In this document: piece by piece, positions 33,998 through 46,927 of the stretch
How positions within the stretch are numbered: the first letter of the stretch is position 1
Layout: every line of letters starts with the position of its first letter
Source: Flaveria trinervia
Taxonomy: Eukaryota > Streptophyta > Magnoliopsida > Asterales > Asteraceae
NCBI GenBank assembly: GCA_025506515.1
Contig: CM046456.1
Span: 10,754,024 to 10,818,023, forward strand
Reading direction: 5' to 3'
DNA length: 64,000 nucleotides
Made by a program: the position numbers and the translations under genes
The notes under the pieces: generated by a model
Database searches by the model: none
Told to the model about the DNA's origin: nothing
The model's input: only the letters and a program-made list of their open reading frames with translations

Positions 33998-35191
33998 TCA
34001 GACCCAAATGCCTTTAAGAAGAGCACCAGTGAACGCGGCGGACTCCCCGAAAGTATCAACAAGGTCCGAACACGAGGCATCTGCTTCAATCTCCAACCAA
34101 GCTCCTCGTGTATATCGTCCGATGCTGGTATCAGCAAAAACTCGCAACCTTCATAGTTCAAAAAATCAGGAGGATCGGCGGCATGGTAGCGTAGTTTCCC
34201 GAACAGACCTTGCAAATGTGCAGGAAATATCGCCTTCTTCTTTCTCTTGGACCGCCCCTGCTTATTAGCCTGTGTAGGATTCTTGATCTGTATCAAGAAA
34301 GAACCCTCCCTTTCTACATTCAACTCCTCCTGTGGTTGCTTCTCTGTGTTCTCAGACGGAAACTCGAGCTTATAAATCAGATGCGTGTGCATCTTCTTGT
34401 TATCTTTTCCCGTGTGGTGCCGAAGCATTCGGTACACGCCTTCTCCTAACGCCCTTGCTGCAGGCTTGTGCCTGTGTCCCCTTGTCTTTGTATCATATTC
34501 GTCTACACAAACGTTATTCATACAATAAAGTTTGGTAGTGTTAAATGGTATATAAAACACGTGACAAGGTATGGTAAGTAATATAAATTAAACCTCCTTT
34601 AAGAGCCTCTTTGACATCGTGAATATTGGTGGTCACCGACTCCACAAAACCCCAATAAGGTCTACTCTTCTTGGATGGATCAGGAAGACTTTTCCTTCCC
34701 ATGACAATCAACCTTAACAGCATATCTTTCTCTATGTTCACCTCCTAACAAAGAAACGAATAACACAATTAATCTTAATTAGTTAGCAGTGCGAAATTCG
34801 ATCATAGACCGACCTGTTGTTCACCGGCTACATCTTCCTTCTGATCATCCTGCTGCTTCACTTGAGTCGAAGTCTCACCGGACTCGGGCCTTAAGACGAT
34901 GTACATTCTCTGCACGTCATCGGAGCTGTGTGCTTCTTCTTTGCCTACTTAGGCCTGTAGAAGAAGTATATATCTCCTCTTTCCTGCATATAGTTATATA
35001 ATTTATTTTATATAAATAGAAAATATAGTTATATAACGGGGTATGCTTTTATTTCATCCTTTTTGTTTTTCTCTACTCTAAAGATTGATACAATAGTGTT
35101 CAAATGGATAAACAGGTGTTTGTATAGGGGGAAGAGAGTATACCTGAATCTCGACATCTTGTGTCTTCACCTCTTGATCTCCTTGTTCCAT
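33998..35191 (-). CDS. Conserved plant protein of unknown function, four exons, two apparent 1-base deletions
   Basis: I recognise this as a conserved angiosperm protein family but know no function for it. Exons on the minus strand: 35191-35144 (MEQGDQEVKTQDVEIQ), 34983-34814, 34744-34594 and 34502-33998, all with GT..AG introns. Conserved stretches are GDIYFFYRPK, EEAHSSDDVQRMYIVLRPE, LIVMGRKSLPDPSKKSRPYW, TRGHRHKPAARALGEGVYR, MHTHLIYKLEFP and PADPPDFLNYEGCEFLLI-like sequence. Frame breaks occur at about 34948 (RPK to VGKEEAH) and about 34095 (EELG to EADASCSDLVDTFGE). One extra base at each would make the exons total 876 bases, exactly 292 codons, ending KGIWV-stop at 33998. It is either a very young pseudogene or two sequencing errors. 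Upstream at about 35300 is a G-box-like CCACGTGTC. The basic, charged composition would suit a nuclear protein, but that is a guess. Confidence 0.72.
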
Positions 35192-35909
35192 TGTTCTCCT
35201 TAAGTGATGTGCGTAACGACTAGAACGAACAGCAGTTAAATACTAAAGTGTACTGCTTTTTTTGTGGTGACACGTATCACTTGGGTATGGTTTTCAATCG
35301 CCACGTGTCCTTTGCTTTTTGGGCGACCTCTTTGTTTTTGTTTGAAGTTATCGTAACTTCTATAGTTCTCCTGAACTATAATATGAGAAGAAATAATACA
35401 AAGCATATGAATATTAAATCATACTAAAATTAACCTTTTGTGACGTAACGCGGCGTAAGAACATGTATAGTAACACCAATATCATACTTACTATCGTCAT
35501 GACCCCCGCACAAGAGAAACTCGTATTAAAATAATAATAAACGAAAAGTAATGTTGAACCAAGTATGAGACATGTAAAATATTGAAATAGTAACCAAGTC
35601 GATATAGGACCATTAAAGGGGGGAAAATATGCGTAAAATTATCAAAACCACACACGGACGTTAGAATGTGTTAACTAGTAAAATTTAGACAAAAACGTAA
35701 AACGAAAAAATTATAAAAGATAAAAATATATAAGTGATCAAAGTTAAAAGTAAAAATTATACATGTAAAATTATAAAAGATGTAAGAGTATTAGAGTTAA
35801 ATAAATACTAACTTATTAAAACTTAAAATACAGAAGCATAAAAGAATTAATAATTAATAATATATATAATATTATCCGGTCGTCGTACGTTGTAGTAGAT
35901 GGTTGAGAG
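35192..35909. other. Upstream region of the four-exon gene
   Basis: No coding sequence. A G-box-like CCACGTGTC lies near 35300 and GTGACACGTATCAC near 35267. The rest is AT-rich. Confidence 0.4.
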
Positions 35910-36119
35910 TAAAGGTGGGCAAACCGGGTTTTGGGCCGGACCCGGAACCGGGTTCAAACCGGGTTCGGTCCGGCCGGGTTTTTTGGAACCGGGTTGGGGT
36001 GTACCCGGGTTCGGGTTCGGGTCGGGTTGGGCATACTAAAAACCCTACCCGGCCTATCCGGTTCGGGTCGGGTCCGGACCGGGCCGGGTCCAGAACCGGG
36101 TACAACCGGTTTTTTTTTT

Positions 36120-36221
36120 TTTTTACTATTATAATTGCTATTAATATTAATATTTTTAGTATTATTATTATTATTATTATCATTAATTCATTATTATTAT
36201 TATTATTATTATTATCATTAA

Positions 36222-36259
<38 letters not shown>

Positions 36260-36309
36260 TCATTATTATTGTTATTATTATTATTTTTATTATCATTAAT
36301 TCATTATTA

Positions 36310-36359
<50 letters not shown>

Positions 36360-36378
36360 TATTATTATTATTATTATA
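36120..36378. repeat. (ATT)n microsatellite
   Basis: A T run is followed by about 250 bases of ATT/TTA triplets with CATTAATTC interruptions, inside the hAT element. Confidence 0.95.
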
Positions 36379-36477
36379 AATTTACAACAACATTAAAAAG
36401 ACATTTATAACTCATTAATTTATTATTATTTATTAAAATAACTTAAAAAATACATTAACGAATCAATAACTAATCGA

Positions 36478-38541
36478 CTATTTTCTTCGAGAGGCTTCAT
36501 CAAATGCTAATTCTTCGTCGGATATACCAGAAGATACTCCTTCTTCTACCTCTTCATCGTGTACTTTACATTCGATTGCAATTTCGTCTTCAAGATTTGT
36601 TTTGTCTTGTATACGATCCATCGCGTCTAAGTGGTCTTTTAAACAAATGCACATCTCCATCGCTTCCGGAGTTAATCTTGTTCTTCGTAATGATAATACC
36701 CTGCCACTAAGAGAAAACGCAGACTCCGAAGCTACCGTAGAAGCTTGGACGCTTAGTAAATCACAGGTCATAGCGAAAAGAATTGGAAATTGGGATTCCT
36801 TTCCTTTCCACCAAGCCAAAATATCAAATGCATGATAATCTTGAGTACTCATAGTTGAAATAAATTCGTCGTACTATATATACCAAGTTTGCTTGTTGGG
36901 GCGTTACCCCTTTGACGTTTAGCCGTCACATCCCGAACAACATTCAACATAGTCATAACGGGGTCTTTAAACGAGGTACTAGCACTTGAGGTTGATTCTC
37001 TTTGCGTAGTTATATTTACGTTAGGTCCATATTTATTTAAATAAAAATTATAAATAATTTTCAAACTTATATTAAAAACTTATTTTGCCTCGGTTGAAAA
37101 ATTGGGGTTTTCGTCATGTATATCCAAATTGTCATTTATCTCGTCTATTAAACATTCTACCCCCGCAACATTTAAAAAAGGATTTAAAGCAGCGGCACAA
37201 GTAAAAACGGGTGGTAACTCAAGAAAATATTTTTTAAACTTGTCTTTCATTGGTTCTATCATTTCTCTAAACATACTATTTTTATTTTGAAAATTTTTAA
37301 AATTCAAAGCCATGAAATATAATTCTTGAAGCACCTAGTGGGATAATAAACTCCCGATAATTTTGTAGTTGAGTTTTTAAACACCTCAAGAAATTCGGAT
37401 AAATGTTCAATATTTTTCCAACCCAAATCCGGAAACAGGTCGGCTTCGCATTATCCGAAAGACTATTATGAAAAGCTTTTAAAGTGCATTTTTGTTTTAA
37501 AGCACAATCAAACATATGACAAGTCGAATTCCACCTAGTAGGTACATCCCAATTAGACCCTAAAAATCTAGATTCTGTATCTTTACAAAGTTGTTTATAA
37601 TCTTGATATCTTTTTCTACTTTTTTTAAAAACGTCGTATAACATAAATCGAAAAGCTTTTATAAAGTTATCAACAAATGGTACGGATAGACCATCTTGTA
37701 CTACTAAATTAATAATATGTGCAACGCAACGAGTATGAAAAAAATCACCGTTTGCAATCGAAAGATATTTTAATTTTAATTTTTCAACCGCGGTTGTGTT
37801 GTTGGAAGCGTTATCAAATGCCATTGAAAATATTTTATTTTGTAAATTAAAAGTAGTTATTACATTATCCAAAAAGTAAAATAAATACTCTCCGGTGTGT
37901 GGATACGGAAATAGATCAAATGCAATCGTACGTTTCATCATTTGCCATGAACTGGGATCTACCCAATGAGCGGTGACGCAAAGGTACGATACGGGTAAAC
38001 CGTGTGGCGCCGACCAAACGTCACTAGTTAAGTTTACACCGGTATTTAAATTTTCAAATAATACAATTAAATCATTTTTTGCTTGCTTCCACAATTTTAA
38101 ACAATAACGTCTAAGTGTAGTACGACTTACGTGAGTGTAACGAGGTTGAAGCGTCTCTCGAATTAAGTTGGTTAACCGAGGGTTGTCGAAGTGATTGAAA
38201 GGCAAAGCTTCTTGAATCACGAACTTTGCCATTCGATCTCGAACCTCATTAACGTTGTAATTAAAGATTTCATCGTCTCCACTTAATTGTGTTTGTTGCG
38301 AATCCGGATTACTTTTCAACGACTTACAAAACTTCCTGGTAATGTGTTTGTTTAAAGTCGTGTTAGAATCTTTAGCAAGTAAAGCTCCACAAAACTTGCA
38401 ACGAGCCTTTACAGATCCGTCACTCAACTCAACCATATCCCAATTGCACCAAACATCCATGTTACGATTGTGTGGAAGAACATGAACGACGGTTGGAGAA
38501 TTCGATGAACCTTGACCAACGGAAGATTGAGAATGAGCCAT
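36478..38541 (-). pseudogene. hAT (BED-type) transposase, frameshifted
   Basis: Translation most plausibly starts at MAHSQSS (38541). The BED zinc finger is at about residues 27-75 (RCKFCGALLAKDSNTTLNKH). The RNase-H-like catalytic part includes NLTSDVWSAPHGLPVSYLCV, MAFDNASNNTTAVEKL and FHTRCVAHIINLVVQDGL, then DVPTRWNST. The frame breaks near 37330. It continues in a second frame at 37334-36849 with an internal stop at about 37080, and in a third at 36852-36478, with the hATC dimerisation motif LLSVQASTVASESAFSLSGR and an acidic tail. Two frameshifts and one stop make it inactive as read. It is related to the older remnant at 23640-25626. Confidence 0.9.
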
Positions 38542-38965
38542 ATTGAGATTTGAGAATAAACGAGAGTAAACGAGAGTAAACGAGACCAAACGAGAGTAAA
38601 CGAGAGTATTGTTTGCGTTTTTTGCGTATGTTTTTTTGTGTTTGAAGCTTGGATACCTTACCATATCAACCCACACCTATTTATACTTGTTTTAGAGGCA
38701 AAAACAACCAAAAAAACGGTCACAATTCGTCCCCAACGGCTATATAGCCGTTAAAAAACGGCTAGAAAAAAAAAACGGTTGAAACCGGGTCCGACTCGGG
38801 TTCAACCGGTTCGGGTCCGGGTCGGGTCGGTTCCTATCATTTCCAAACACCCCAAACCGGTTTGGAACCGGTGGTTTTCACCGGGTACACCCGGTATCGG
38901 GTTGTACCGGACCCGGTTCCGGGTCGGGTCCGTATCCGGTTTTTATGGTCATGTCTAGTTGAGAG

Positions 38966-40113
38966 TGCTGAGCTGTTTATTATTGGGTCCAGTAGGATGC
39001 TCCCAGAAATTCTTTTACTAATTTTAGTGTGATTTTGGTATTTCTGCTGTAGTTAGTTCTATTGGGTTTCGTCTATTTCCTTTAACTTCTAATGTCTATA
39101 CTTAAGTAGTCATTAAATATTAGTCTTTTGTGTATTGACAAGTTAATATTATGGTGTTATAGTCATGATGGTTCGAGTGTTGTTACAATGCTTTGAGTAT
39201 GAAATACTCAGTCAGATTAGAAACGTCCGGACGCCGGAATTCTTTGCGGAGGACGATCTCACAATGTCCTTCCCCTTATAAATAACTTGAATCAAAGTTA
39301 TACATAAACCCTTGTATCCTATTCCTTTTTATGGACCCATGAAGTTACAAACCAAGTTACTTAAAATTTCAAATAATAAAATTTATTAAACAGACTACAA
39401 TTGAAATTGAACTATTTTTTACTCCACCCGTTTTCTTCTTGTGTCACGCCCCTTACCGTGTATTCATATAGCTATGATCGTCACCATAAGCTCTACTTCA
39501 CAAGACGATAACACAATCGTTTGTTGTTTTCAACTCATCCAAATAATTGGACTATAACACCATCTCAGTCATGCCATTACCATCACTACAATCTGTTGCA
39601 CAGGCACTATTGCCATACCCAATCACCTCTCGACCGCCACCTTTCGTGTATTGAATACCATACTCCTTCATAGCATATATGTTATGATCACTTTCCGGTG
39701 TACTTTATTTAAGTTTTAAGCTACCAGATGAAATCATTATCTTACAAGAACCTGAAACATCCCTTGTGATTCTAGATTCATATTTTTCTTAAATGTTATG
39801 TCTTACTCATCAGATACTTGGATCTTCGATCAACCCAAACAAGTGACCAAAAACAAGGGGCCAAGATCCAGTCACGTAGAAGCGTATATATACACAGTGA
39901 CGGATCTAAGATTTTTTTTTATATTGGTGTCTCTTTGATAATCCTTAGATAATAAAAACAAGTATAAGATGCTATACAACACTATAAAAAAGGAAATTTT
40001 ACTGGTGTTACGTGACACTGGTGTTAAACGCCATGGCCCGGCCTACTTATACGTCTTTCCACCAAAAATCACTGCAACAGGAGGCTACATACAAATAACA
40101 TAATACAAAACTT
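38966..40113. other. Intergenic DNA downstream of the kinase gene
   Basis: No gene seen. CAGTGACGGATCTAAGAT at about 39895 resembles the edge of many old plant transposons, but I could not define an element. Confidence 0.4.
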
Positions 40114-43100
40114 TCATGATTCAGCTATGCTTGTCATCTTTTTCAACTGATTTTGCTGCAGCTCGATGCATCCAACGACCCCTGAGAACTCTTCAGCCGC
40201 AAACGACATTGTGCTATCTTCCCTGACCAAGCGTTTCTGTTTCAGCCTCGCTATAGCCTGTGAAACCTCCCCGATCGAAGGCCGTTTTCTTGGTGTCTTA
40301 TGCAAGCATCTATGTGCTATTCGTGCCAGGCTTCTTGCATCTTCAGGATCACACTGACCAACAAGCTCCTTGTCGAGAATTTCATCGATCCCATCTGAAC
40401 TCATTGCTGCCTTTAAATATAAAAAGAAAACAAAAACATATTTTATACTCAGAAACACAATAAAACCAAATGTGGTAGTTTTAATTCATTTACCTAAATT
40501 TGGAACATGTAAGATAACAGACCTAGTGTATAATCAGATACAACTTCCTAAATCATTTTATCAGCAAAAGATATTATTTTAAGGGCAAATTGCAAGAAAA
40601 CGCAATGTAATAAAATACTGCTTTCGACAAGAACTCATTTTGACCCGATACCCAACCAATCTGACCCCACTCTAGCTAAGACTGTTAGATGATTCAGTGA
40701 CAATAATAGATGGTAGTAACTTACTAGATTGACATATTCTATGAGATTTTGTTGTGGGTGAATGGCTGTAATGAGTTCAAATAAGATGATGCCGAAACTG
40801 TAGATGTCACTTTTCATTGTGAATTTGTTTGTGGATATATATACAGGATCAATGTACCCGTATGTACCTTTAAGGCCCGAATTTCTACCGTCATAAACCT
40901 CTTCTTTTGATAGACCAAAATCAGCCACCTGTTTAGTAGTATATCTTGAAGTCAAATGCGTGCCATTATCACAACAATGCAAAAGACAAGGAAAATCAAA
41001 CAAACGACTTGAACAAAATCATTACTTTGGCTCTCATCATGTGGTCTAGCAATATATTTGCAGACTTCAAGTCTCGATGTATGACGGGTGGAACTGCCTG
41101 CACAGTGAATATATGCCTGTAACATAAGCGCCATTGTACAAGATGTAAAACCACAAAAGAAGACAAAAAGAGGGGAAAAAGCCGAACCCCATCGTGAAGG
41201 TACTCTATTCCATGTGATATATCAAGGGCAATCTGAAGTCTTTCTTGCCAATTCAACGCATGTTTTTCTTCATCTACATGTGGTTTTAGAACATGAAAAG
41301 TTCTTAATTTAGTATGAATTGTATAAATGTAGTAATTAGAACAAAACATCCAACTTCTTTCCATTTTTGGGCATTTTAAGCCTTATATATATCTATTGTG
41401 GAACGGTATAAAATGAGTAAAAACAAGAAAAAACAAGTTGTTTGACATACTATATAGAAAACTTGCCAAGCTTCTGTGCTCATGTATTCATATATTAACA
41501 TGCGTTGTCCTTTATCTACACAATACCCAACTAGATTTACCAAGTTTCTGTGGTGTAACCTTCCTAGAAGAGATACCTGCAAAACAACAATTTAAATTGT
41601 ACCCAAGTATGCAAAATATGATAGAAGCACCAGAGCTGTGACCTTTGCTTTTACAAACAAATCACAAATCATATATTACACACAAATATATTCAATGATG
41701 GAGATAGTGGACTAGTAGGTTAGGCTACTCATCGAATTGTGATTGACCCCGTATGGTGTTCCAAAAAATACAATAATATCATAAATTAAATGAATCCCTA
41801 GAAAAAGTAGATTAACATTTATTCCGGTCCCCTTAATATGTCATCACATACCACTTTCTAATGTGCCAAATTCCTATATTATCCAAAAAAAAATCTAACT
41901 CTAGGGACAGCTTATCCAGATCCATCTGTTATATATATTTTGCAATGTGGACTTCCTAAGCCAGCATCAGAAAATTAACAATATTCCTAGCAAATTACAA
42001 AGAATATGAATTACAATTTGCTAATCAGTCAACATGATGAAATAGGTCAATTAATGCCCGTTAAACTATTTTGATTAGGTGAGTATGTGGGTGTTTAGAT
42101 CTTGCAATGGGCATACAGATCATTTGAGAAGTTCCTACGAGTTAGTGATTACCTCAGTTTGAAATTCTTTCTCCCCTGTTTGGAATCAGAAGCAAGGACC
42201 TTCACAGCAACAACTTCACCAGCGGGCATTGTTGCTTTGTATACTGGACCAAAAGACCCTTGTCCCAAAATGGTTGTAAAGTTTTTGGTAGCTCTTTGTA
42301 CATCCCTTAAAAAGTTATTGGCCCAAACAAATACAGTTTTCAGTAACAGTTTTAATAATGATATCCGCATAACAGAATTGACGCCCGTTTTCGAACTTTT
42401 TTTCCTTTTATTGAGCAAATTTTCTTTCTTTTTATGAGTGATTAACTTTAAAGCCTTTTGTTTCAAACAAGCCACTGTTCTTATGAAAGCTTGAAAAATA
42501 TTATAGTTTGTTAATAAATAACTTTGGACACATTCTGAAAAGATAAATGCAAGATAAACTACTTCACCATTCTTATCTACTGTTTTACATTTTTCCAAAG
42601 CGTAACACTTTTCTTTTCTTCTTTTTTTTCTCAAGAATGATGATCGGTTTGCAACAAGAAGCCATGCAGGATACTAGGATTGGCCCAGAAGGTCAATAAC
42701 TCTTACTTTTGAGATTGATAGGGGGTCGGGAGAATCATAATAGCCCAAATTAAAATATATTACAAAAGATTAAGCTTGTGAAACGACATACTTGTAAGAG
42801 TATCTTGGTAATCCAGACGCTGAAACTAATTGTTCTTTGCTGTTTTTATTCCATTTAGAGAGAGGGGAAGTTTTTGCAGGATAGGTTACAACTTTAACAG
42901 TCACCGAGTTAGGGAAAGATTCACTCAAGATGTTACTTGTATCCACACCATTTTGGCGTATAGGAAGAGCTGATGCACCGTGATCATTTGCACACTTTCT
43001 GAGATGAAAACGCCTTTTGTACCATCTAATGCCTAAGAATACAAGTGATGCTAGAAAAGTGCCAACCGCCACACCAACACACACTCCAATGATCACCAAA

Positions 43101-43117
43101 TCAGCTCCACGGACCAT
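40114..43117 (-). CDS. CRLK2: CRLK-type receptor-like kinase, probable CRLK2 orthologue
   Basis: Seven coding exons on the minus strand: 43117-42792, 42305-42153, 41576-41451, 41273-41188, 41097-41026, 40928-40725 and 40410-40114, with GT..AG introns and matching phases. The start MVRGADLVIIGVCVG leads into a transmembrane segment (about residues 7-30), then a juxtamembrane region. The kinase domain has GQGSFGPV, VAVKVL (catalytic Lys), VSLLGRLHHRNLVNLVGYC, VIHRDLKSAN, DFGLSK, GTYGYIDP and KSDIYSFG. The predicted length is about 421 residues, like Arabidopsis CRLK2. Its paralogue CRLK1 is a calmodulin-binding kinase linked to cold signalling. One base appears missing in exon 2 (G run at about 42174) and one in exon 3 (about 41476); exon phases fit only if both are restored. 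The upstream leader probably holds an intron ending near 43130, with the transcription start near 44050-44250. Confidence 0.87.
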
Positions 43118-44364
43118 GTTTTCATTCTCTTTGTAGCATCAATGATAACATCTTGCAAGAAACTTCAGGTTCTAAGTGCCATCAAGATGCAATATACAAT
43201 TTTTCCTCTTAACTCCTGTGAAAGAGATAATAAGCCAAGAACAAGAGTTTAGCCCACAAAGTTAATATTGTGACCTTAAGGAATCAATAATCATATAATT
43301 AGCTACCATGAAGTGATTAAGCCTTTAGGTTATGATTAGTTGGATATTTTTCCACTTTTACACTAGCAATCAAATTCTGTTGCATCAACTTCTTACCTGC
43401 TCCTCAAGATTATACAATTTTGACCAGAAACAGTCAAACATTCAGAATCTGACTATTACAACTACAAATAACAATATTCAAATTCACCATACATCCAAAC
43501 ACCCTTATATCCAATTTTTTGACAAATAAAGAAGATGGAACAAGCAACGTGATTATGAATTTATGATCACACAATGGTATACAATGCAATACAGACAAGA
43601 TATAATTAGGTTTATGCATCGGTAAACACCACTAAATCAAAAAGCTTATCAACAAAAAGGGGAAAATGGGGGTGGGGAAAGAACCCTAACTCAAATCAAT
43701 ATGAACATCCTATGCAGTTCATTAAAAAATAGACACAAAATAAACAGATCATATAAAGATTGACCAACACAAAGTAAACAGTCAAACCAAATTTCTTTAA
43801 CGATGTGTCAATCTAGGAAACACCCAAGTTTCACTATGTTTGTTACATGATGATTCTTGATCCACTGATCACTTTACCACCCTCACATCGAATTGAATCT
43901 ATGCTAAACCCCATATCAACAATCTATACACCCACGAACAACAACATCAAATTGGTACAAATCGAGTACAGAAATGTAAAATTAACAAGAAAAAAGACGC
44001 AATTAGAGAAGAAATAGGAAGAATCTTGACCTTTTTATCAAGTATGAGCGATGGGTTCAGAAGTTGATGAAGAAACAAGATCGAATCGAGTGGTTTTTGA
44101 TGGAAAGATGAGCTTGAAAAGTCTACGGATTAGCGAGATTAAGAGTATTTGATTGTCAAGTGGATTTGTGAGAAACTGATTCAACTAGATACTGCATGCC
44201 AAATTGGGCGTACAAACTGTTTGAATTGAATTGAATTGAAGAACTAATGTGTGTGGTTTGTTTTGTTGGGTTGGATTTCTCGTCAATTTTGTTAATTGCT
44301 TCTTTAATTACTTATTATATTTTAATTTTGGGATGTTATATTATATTTTAATTTTGGGATGTTG

Positions 44365-45317
44365 TAATGTAATGGACGAATAAATGGAATGAATAAGATA
44401 ATGGAATGGATAAGAGGATGAAATGAATCATTACATTTTATTGTTCTGTTGGTTGTCCTTTAGTTTAAATGAATCGTATCTTTGTTTTATTTGTTAAGTA
44501 TAAAAAACGAAACAATGAAGTGTAAAAGTAGTCATGATGGTGATGGCGAGCGGAGGTGGTCATCGGCGATGGTTTCCGGCGGCGGCGGTGGCCGGCGGTG
44601 GTTTCCGGCGGCGGCCGTGGCCGGCTGTGGCCAGCGGTGGTTTCTGGCGGCTGTGGTTTCCGACGGCGGTGGTGGTTTCCAGTGGCGGTGGTGGCCGGCG
44701 GTGGTTTCCAGTGGTGGTGGTCGTCGGCGGTGGTTTTCGTCGGCGGTAGTTTCCGGCAGCAGTGGTGGCCGACAGCGACGGTTTCTGGCGACGGTGGTTT
44801 CCGACGGCAGTGGTGGCCGGAGGTGGTTTCGGAGGCAGCGGTGGCTTTAGGCGTTTCTTATGATGTCGGTGGTGGCCTTCGGAGGTGGTTTCTTGCGATG
44901 GCGGTGGTAGCCTTCGGAGGTGGTTTCTTGCGGTGGTGGTTCCCAGCGGCGGCGGCGGCTTTCAGAGGTGGTTTCCGGCGCCGGCCGTGGCCGGTGGTGG
45001 TGGCCTTCAGTGGTTTCCGGTGGCGCCGGCGGTGGCGGTGTCCGGTGATAGTGTTCCCGGGGCAGTGGTGGTTGCTGGTGATGAACGATTTTGATGGTCA
45101 ATGGTGGTTGTTGTGGCGGGTGGTGTTGGTGACTAATGATGAAAGAAGGTATGGAATAAAAAAGAAGGGGGAGTGGATGGGATGAATTTGAGGGAATAGA
45201 ATCAACTACGTAATGATTCATTCCATTACCTCTACCAACCAAACATATTTTTATTCATTCATCCTCAATGGTTCATTTCATTCCGCCCCTCATTCCTGCA
45301 TACCAAACGCTACCTTA
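44365..45317. repeat. Left arm of a 2-kb imperfect palindrome
   Basis: The inverted counterpart is at 45335-46305. The outer part is ATGGAATGAATAAGATAATGG-like. The core (44530-45110) is built of GGTGGTTTCCGGCGGCGG-type units. The inner end is CATACCAAACGCTACCTTA. Long ORFs on both strands are artefacts of this low-complexity core. Confidence 0.8.
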
Positions 45318-45334
45318 GATCTTAAAAAAAACTT

Positions 45335-46305
45335 AGGTAGCGTTGATATACAAGAATAAAGGCCAGAATGGAATGAACCATTGAGAGTGAATTAACAAAG
45401 ACATGTTTGGTTGACGAAGATAATGAAATGAACCATTACACAGTTTATTACATTCTCTCAAATTCATTTCACCCACCTTTTTTTCATTACATCTCTTCTT
45501 CTATCATTAGTCACCACACCACTCACTCACCCACCACAACAACCACCATCGCCGCCGATCACCACTGCCCTGGGAACACCACTGCCGGAGCTCGTTGCCG
45601 CCGTCAAAAACCATTAAAGAACACCACCGCCATCGGGAACCACCCTTGGGCATCTGCCTCTGCCACCGGAAATAGCCGCCAGAAAACACTGTCGCCGGAA
45701 ACCACCGCCAGAAAACACTGTCGCCGGAAACCACCGCCAGAAAACACTGTCGCCGGAAACCACCGCCAGAAACCACCGTTGGCCACAGCCGCCTCTGAAA
45801 ACCATCGCCGCCTCTGAAAATCATCGCTGGCCACCGCCGCCTCCGGAAATCATCGTTGGCACCCGCCGCCTCCGCCGGAAACCACTGTCGCTGCCAGCCA
45901 CTATCGCCTTAGGAAACCACCGTCGCCGCCAAAAACCATTGATGCCTCCGGAAACCACCGCCGCCTACCGTCACCTCCGGAAACAACCCTCGGGCCACCG
46001 CTGCCTCCGGAAACCACCCTCGGACCACCGCTGCCTCCGGAAACCACCCTCGGGCCACCGCCGCCACTGGAAACCACCCTCGGTCGCCACCGCCGCCTGA
46101 AACCACCATCGTTCACCATCACCATCATAACCACTTTTACATTTCATTGATTCGTCTTTTATATCTAACAAACAACACAAGTAATTATGAATCTATTCCT
46201 AAAGAGTAACCAAACAGGATAATGGAATGCAATGATTCATTTCATTATTTCATCCATTTCATTCTCTTATTAATTTTATTCATTCGGCCTTTCCATTACC
46301 CTATA
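45335..46305. repeat. Right arm of the 2-kb imperfect palindrome
   Basis: It starts TTAGGTAGCGTTGATATAC, the inverse of the left arm's inner end, 17 bases away. It then follows the left arm through AATGAACCATTGAG, a shared ATTAGTCACCA phrase and the CCACCGCCGCCTCCGGAAA core, to TGGTGATGGTGAACG-like and ATTCCATTATCC-like outer parts. Core repeats expanded independently: GAAAACACTGTCGCCG at 45680-45750, and CCACCCTCGG units at 45985-46085. Confidence 0.8.
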
Positions 46306-46424
46306 GTTATATTGGTGGGGGTGCTCATGTCACTCTCATCACACCATAACACATCATATACTCAGTAATCACATAATGTTACGTCACCCTACACCACACC
46401 ACACCAAATTAAAGGGGCACCCAT

Positions 46425-46927
46425 TGGAGGTGTTAATTGGGTATCGGGTTAACCGATTCGGATTTTTTAATGTTGAAGTATACCCAAAAACCAACCCGAA
46501 TAACAATCGTTTAATCAGTTTCGGGTTATTCGGGTAACGATTTGTTTGGGTCAGGTTCGGGTATTAAATAATAGACTTAATTTACTATATTTTAGTGAGT
46601 TCTTATTTAAAATCTTATAAAACCAGTTGATTTAAATTAGTTTACTTCTATAAGTTATAAAATATGCTTAAATATATATTTGTATACAAACAATTTGATC
46701 AATTTGAACAATCTAAATAAATGTATACATAAAAATTACTTAATTATAATATAGGTTGATTGGGTTATTCGGATTTCAGAATTTTCAGGTTTTTAAGATT
46801 TGAAAGTCTATCCGAAACCTGACCCAAATAAGAATCGGTTTAATCGGTTTGAGTGTTGTTTGGGTCGGGATTCTTCGGATTCGGGTGAGATCGGGTTAAT
46901 TGGGTACGAATAAAATAAACATGCCTA
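46425..46927. mobile_element. hAT-type MITE, 503 bp
   Basis: The ends are TGGAGGTGTTAATTGGG and, inverted, TAGGCATGTTTATTTTATTC. The flanks GCACCCAT (46417-46424) and GCACCCAC (46928-46935) match at 7 of 8 positions. Subterminal GGGTTAACCGATTCGG and GGTTTAATCGGTTT motifs are typical of hAT MITEs. No coding capacity. Confidence 0.75.

Larger units (their letters stand above)
35910..38957 (-). mobile_element. hAT transposon, 3048 bp, perfect 8-bp target duplication
   Basis: Flanked by GTTGAGAG at 35902-35909 and 38958-38965. The ends are TAAAGGTGGGCAAACCGG and, inverted, TAGACATGACCATAAAAACC, so they are imperfect. Both subterminal regions (about 200 bases) are dense in GGGTTCGGGTC/ACCGGGTT motifs, which probably bind the transposase. 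It carries one nearly complete transposase on the minus strand and a large ATT microsatellite. The perfect duplication suggests a fairly recent insertion. Confidence 0.93.

Noticed and set aside
35872..36379. ORFs with N-rich, I-rich and L-rich tracts
   Set aside because: These are translations of the ATT microsatellite and the GGGTTCGGG subterminal repeats of a hAT element.
44482..45242. Glycine/tryptophan-rich and proline-rich ORFs of up to 209 codons
   Set aside because: All arise from the low-complexity GGTGGTTTCCGGCGG repeat and occur in several frames on both strands. The mirror arm (45407-46180) does the same.
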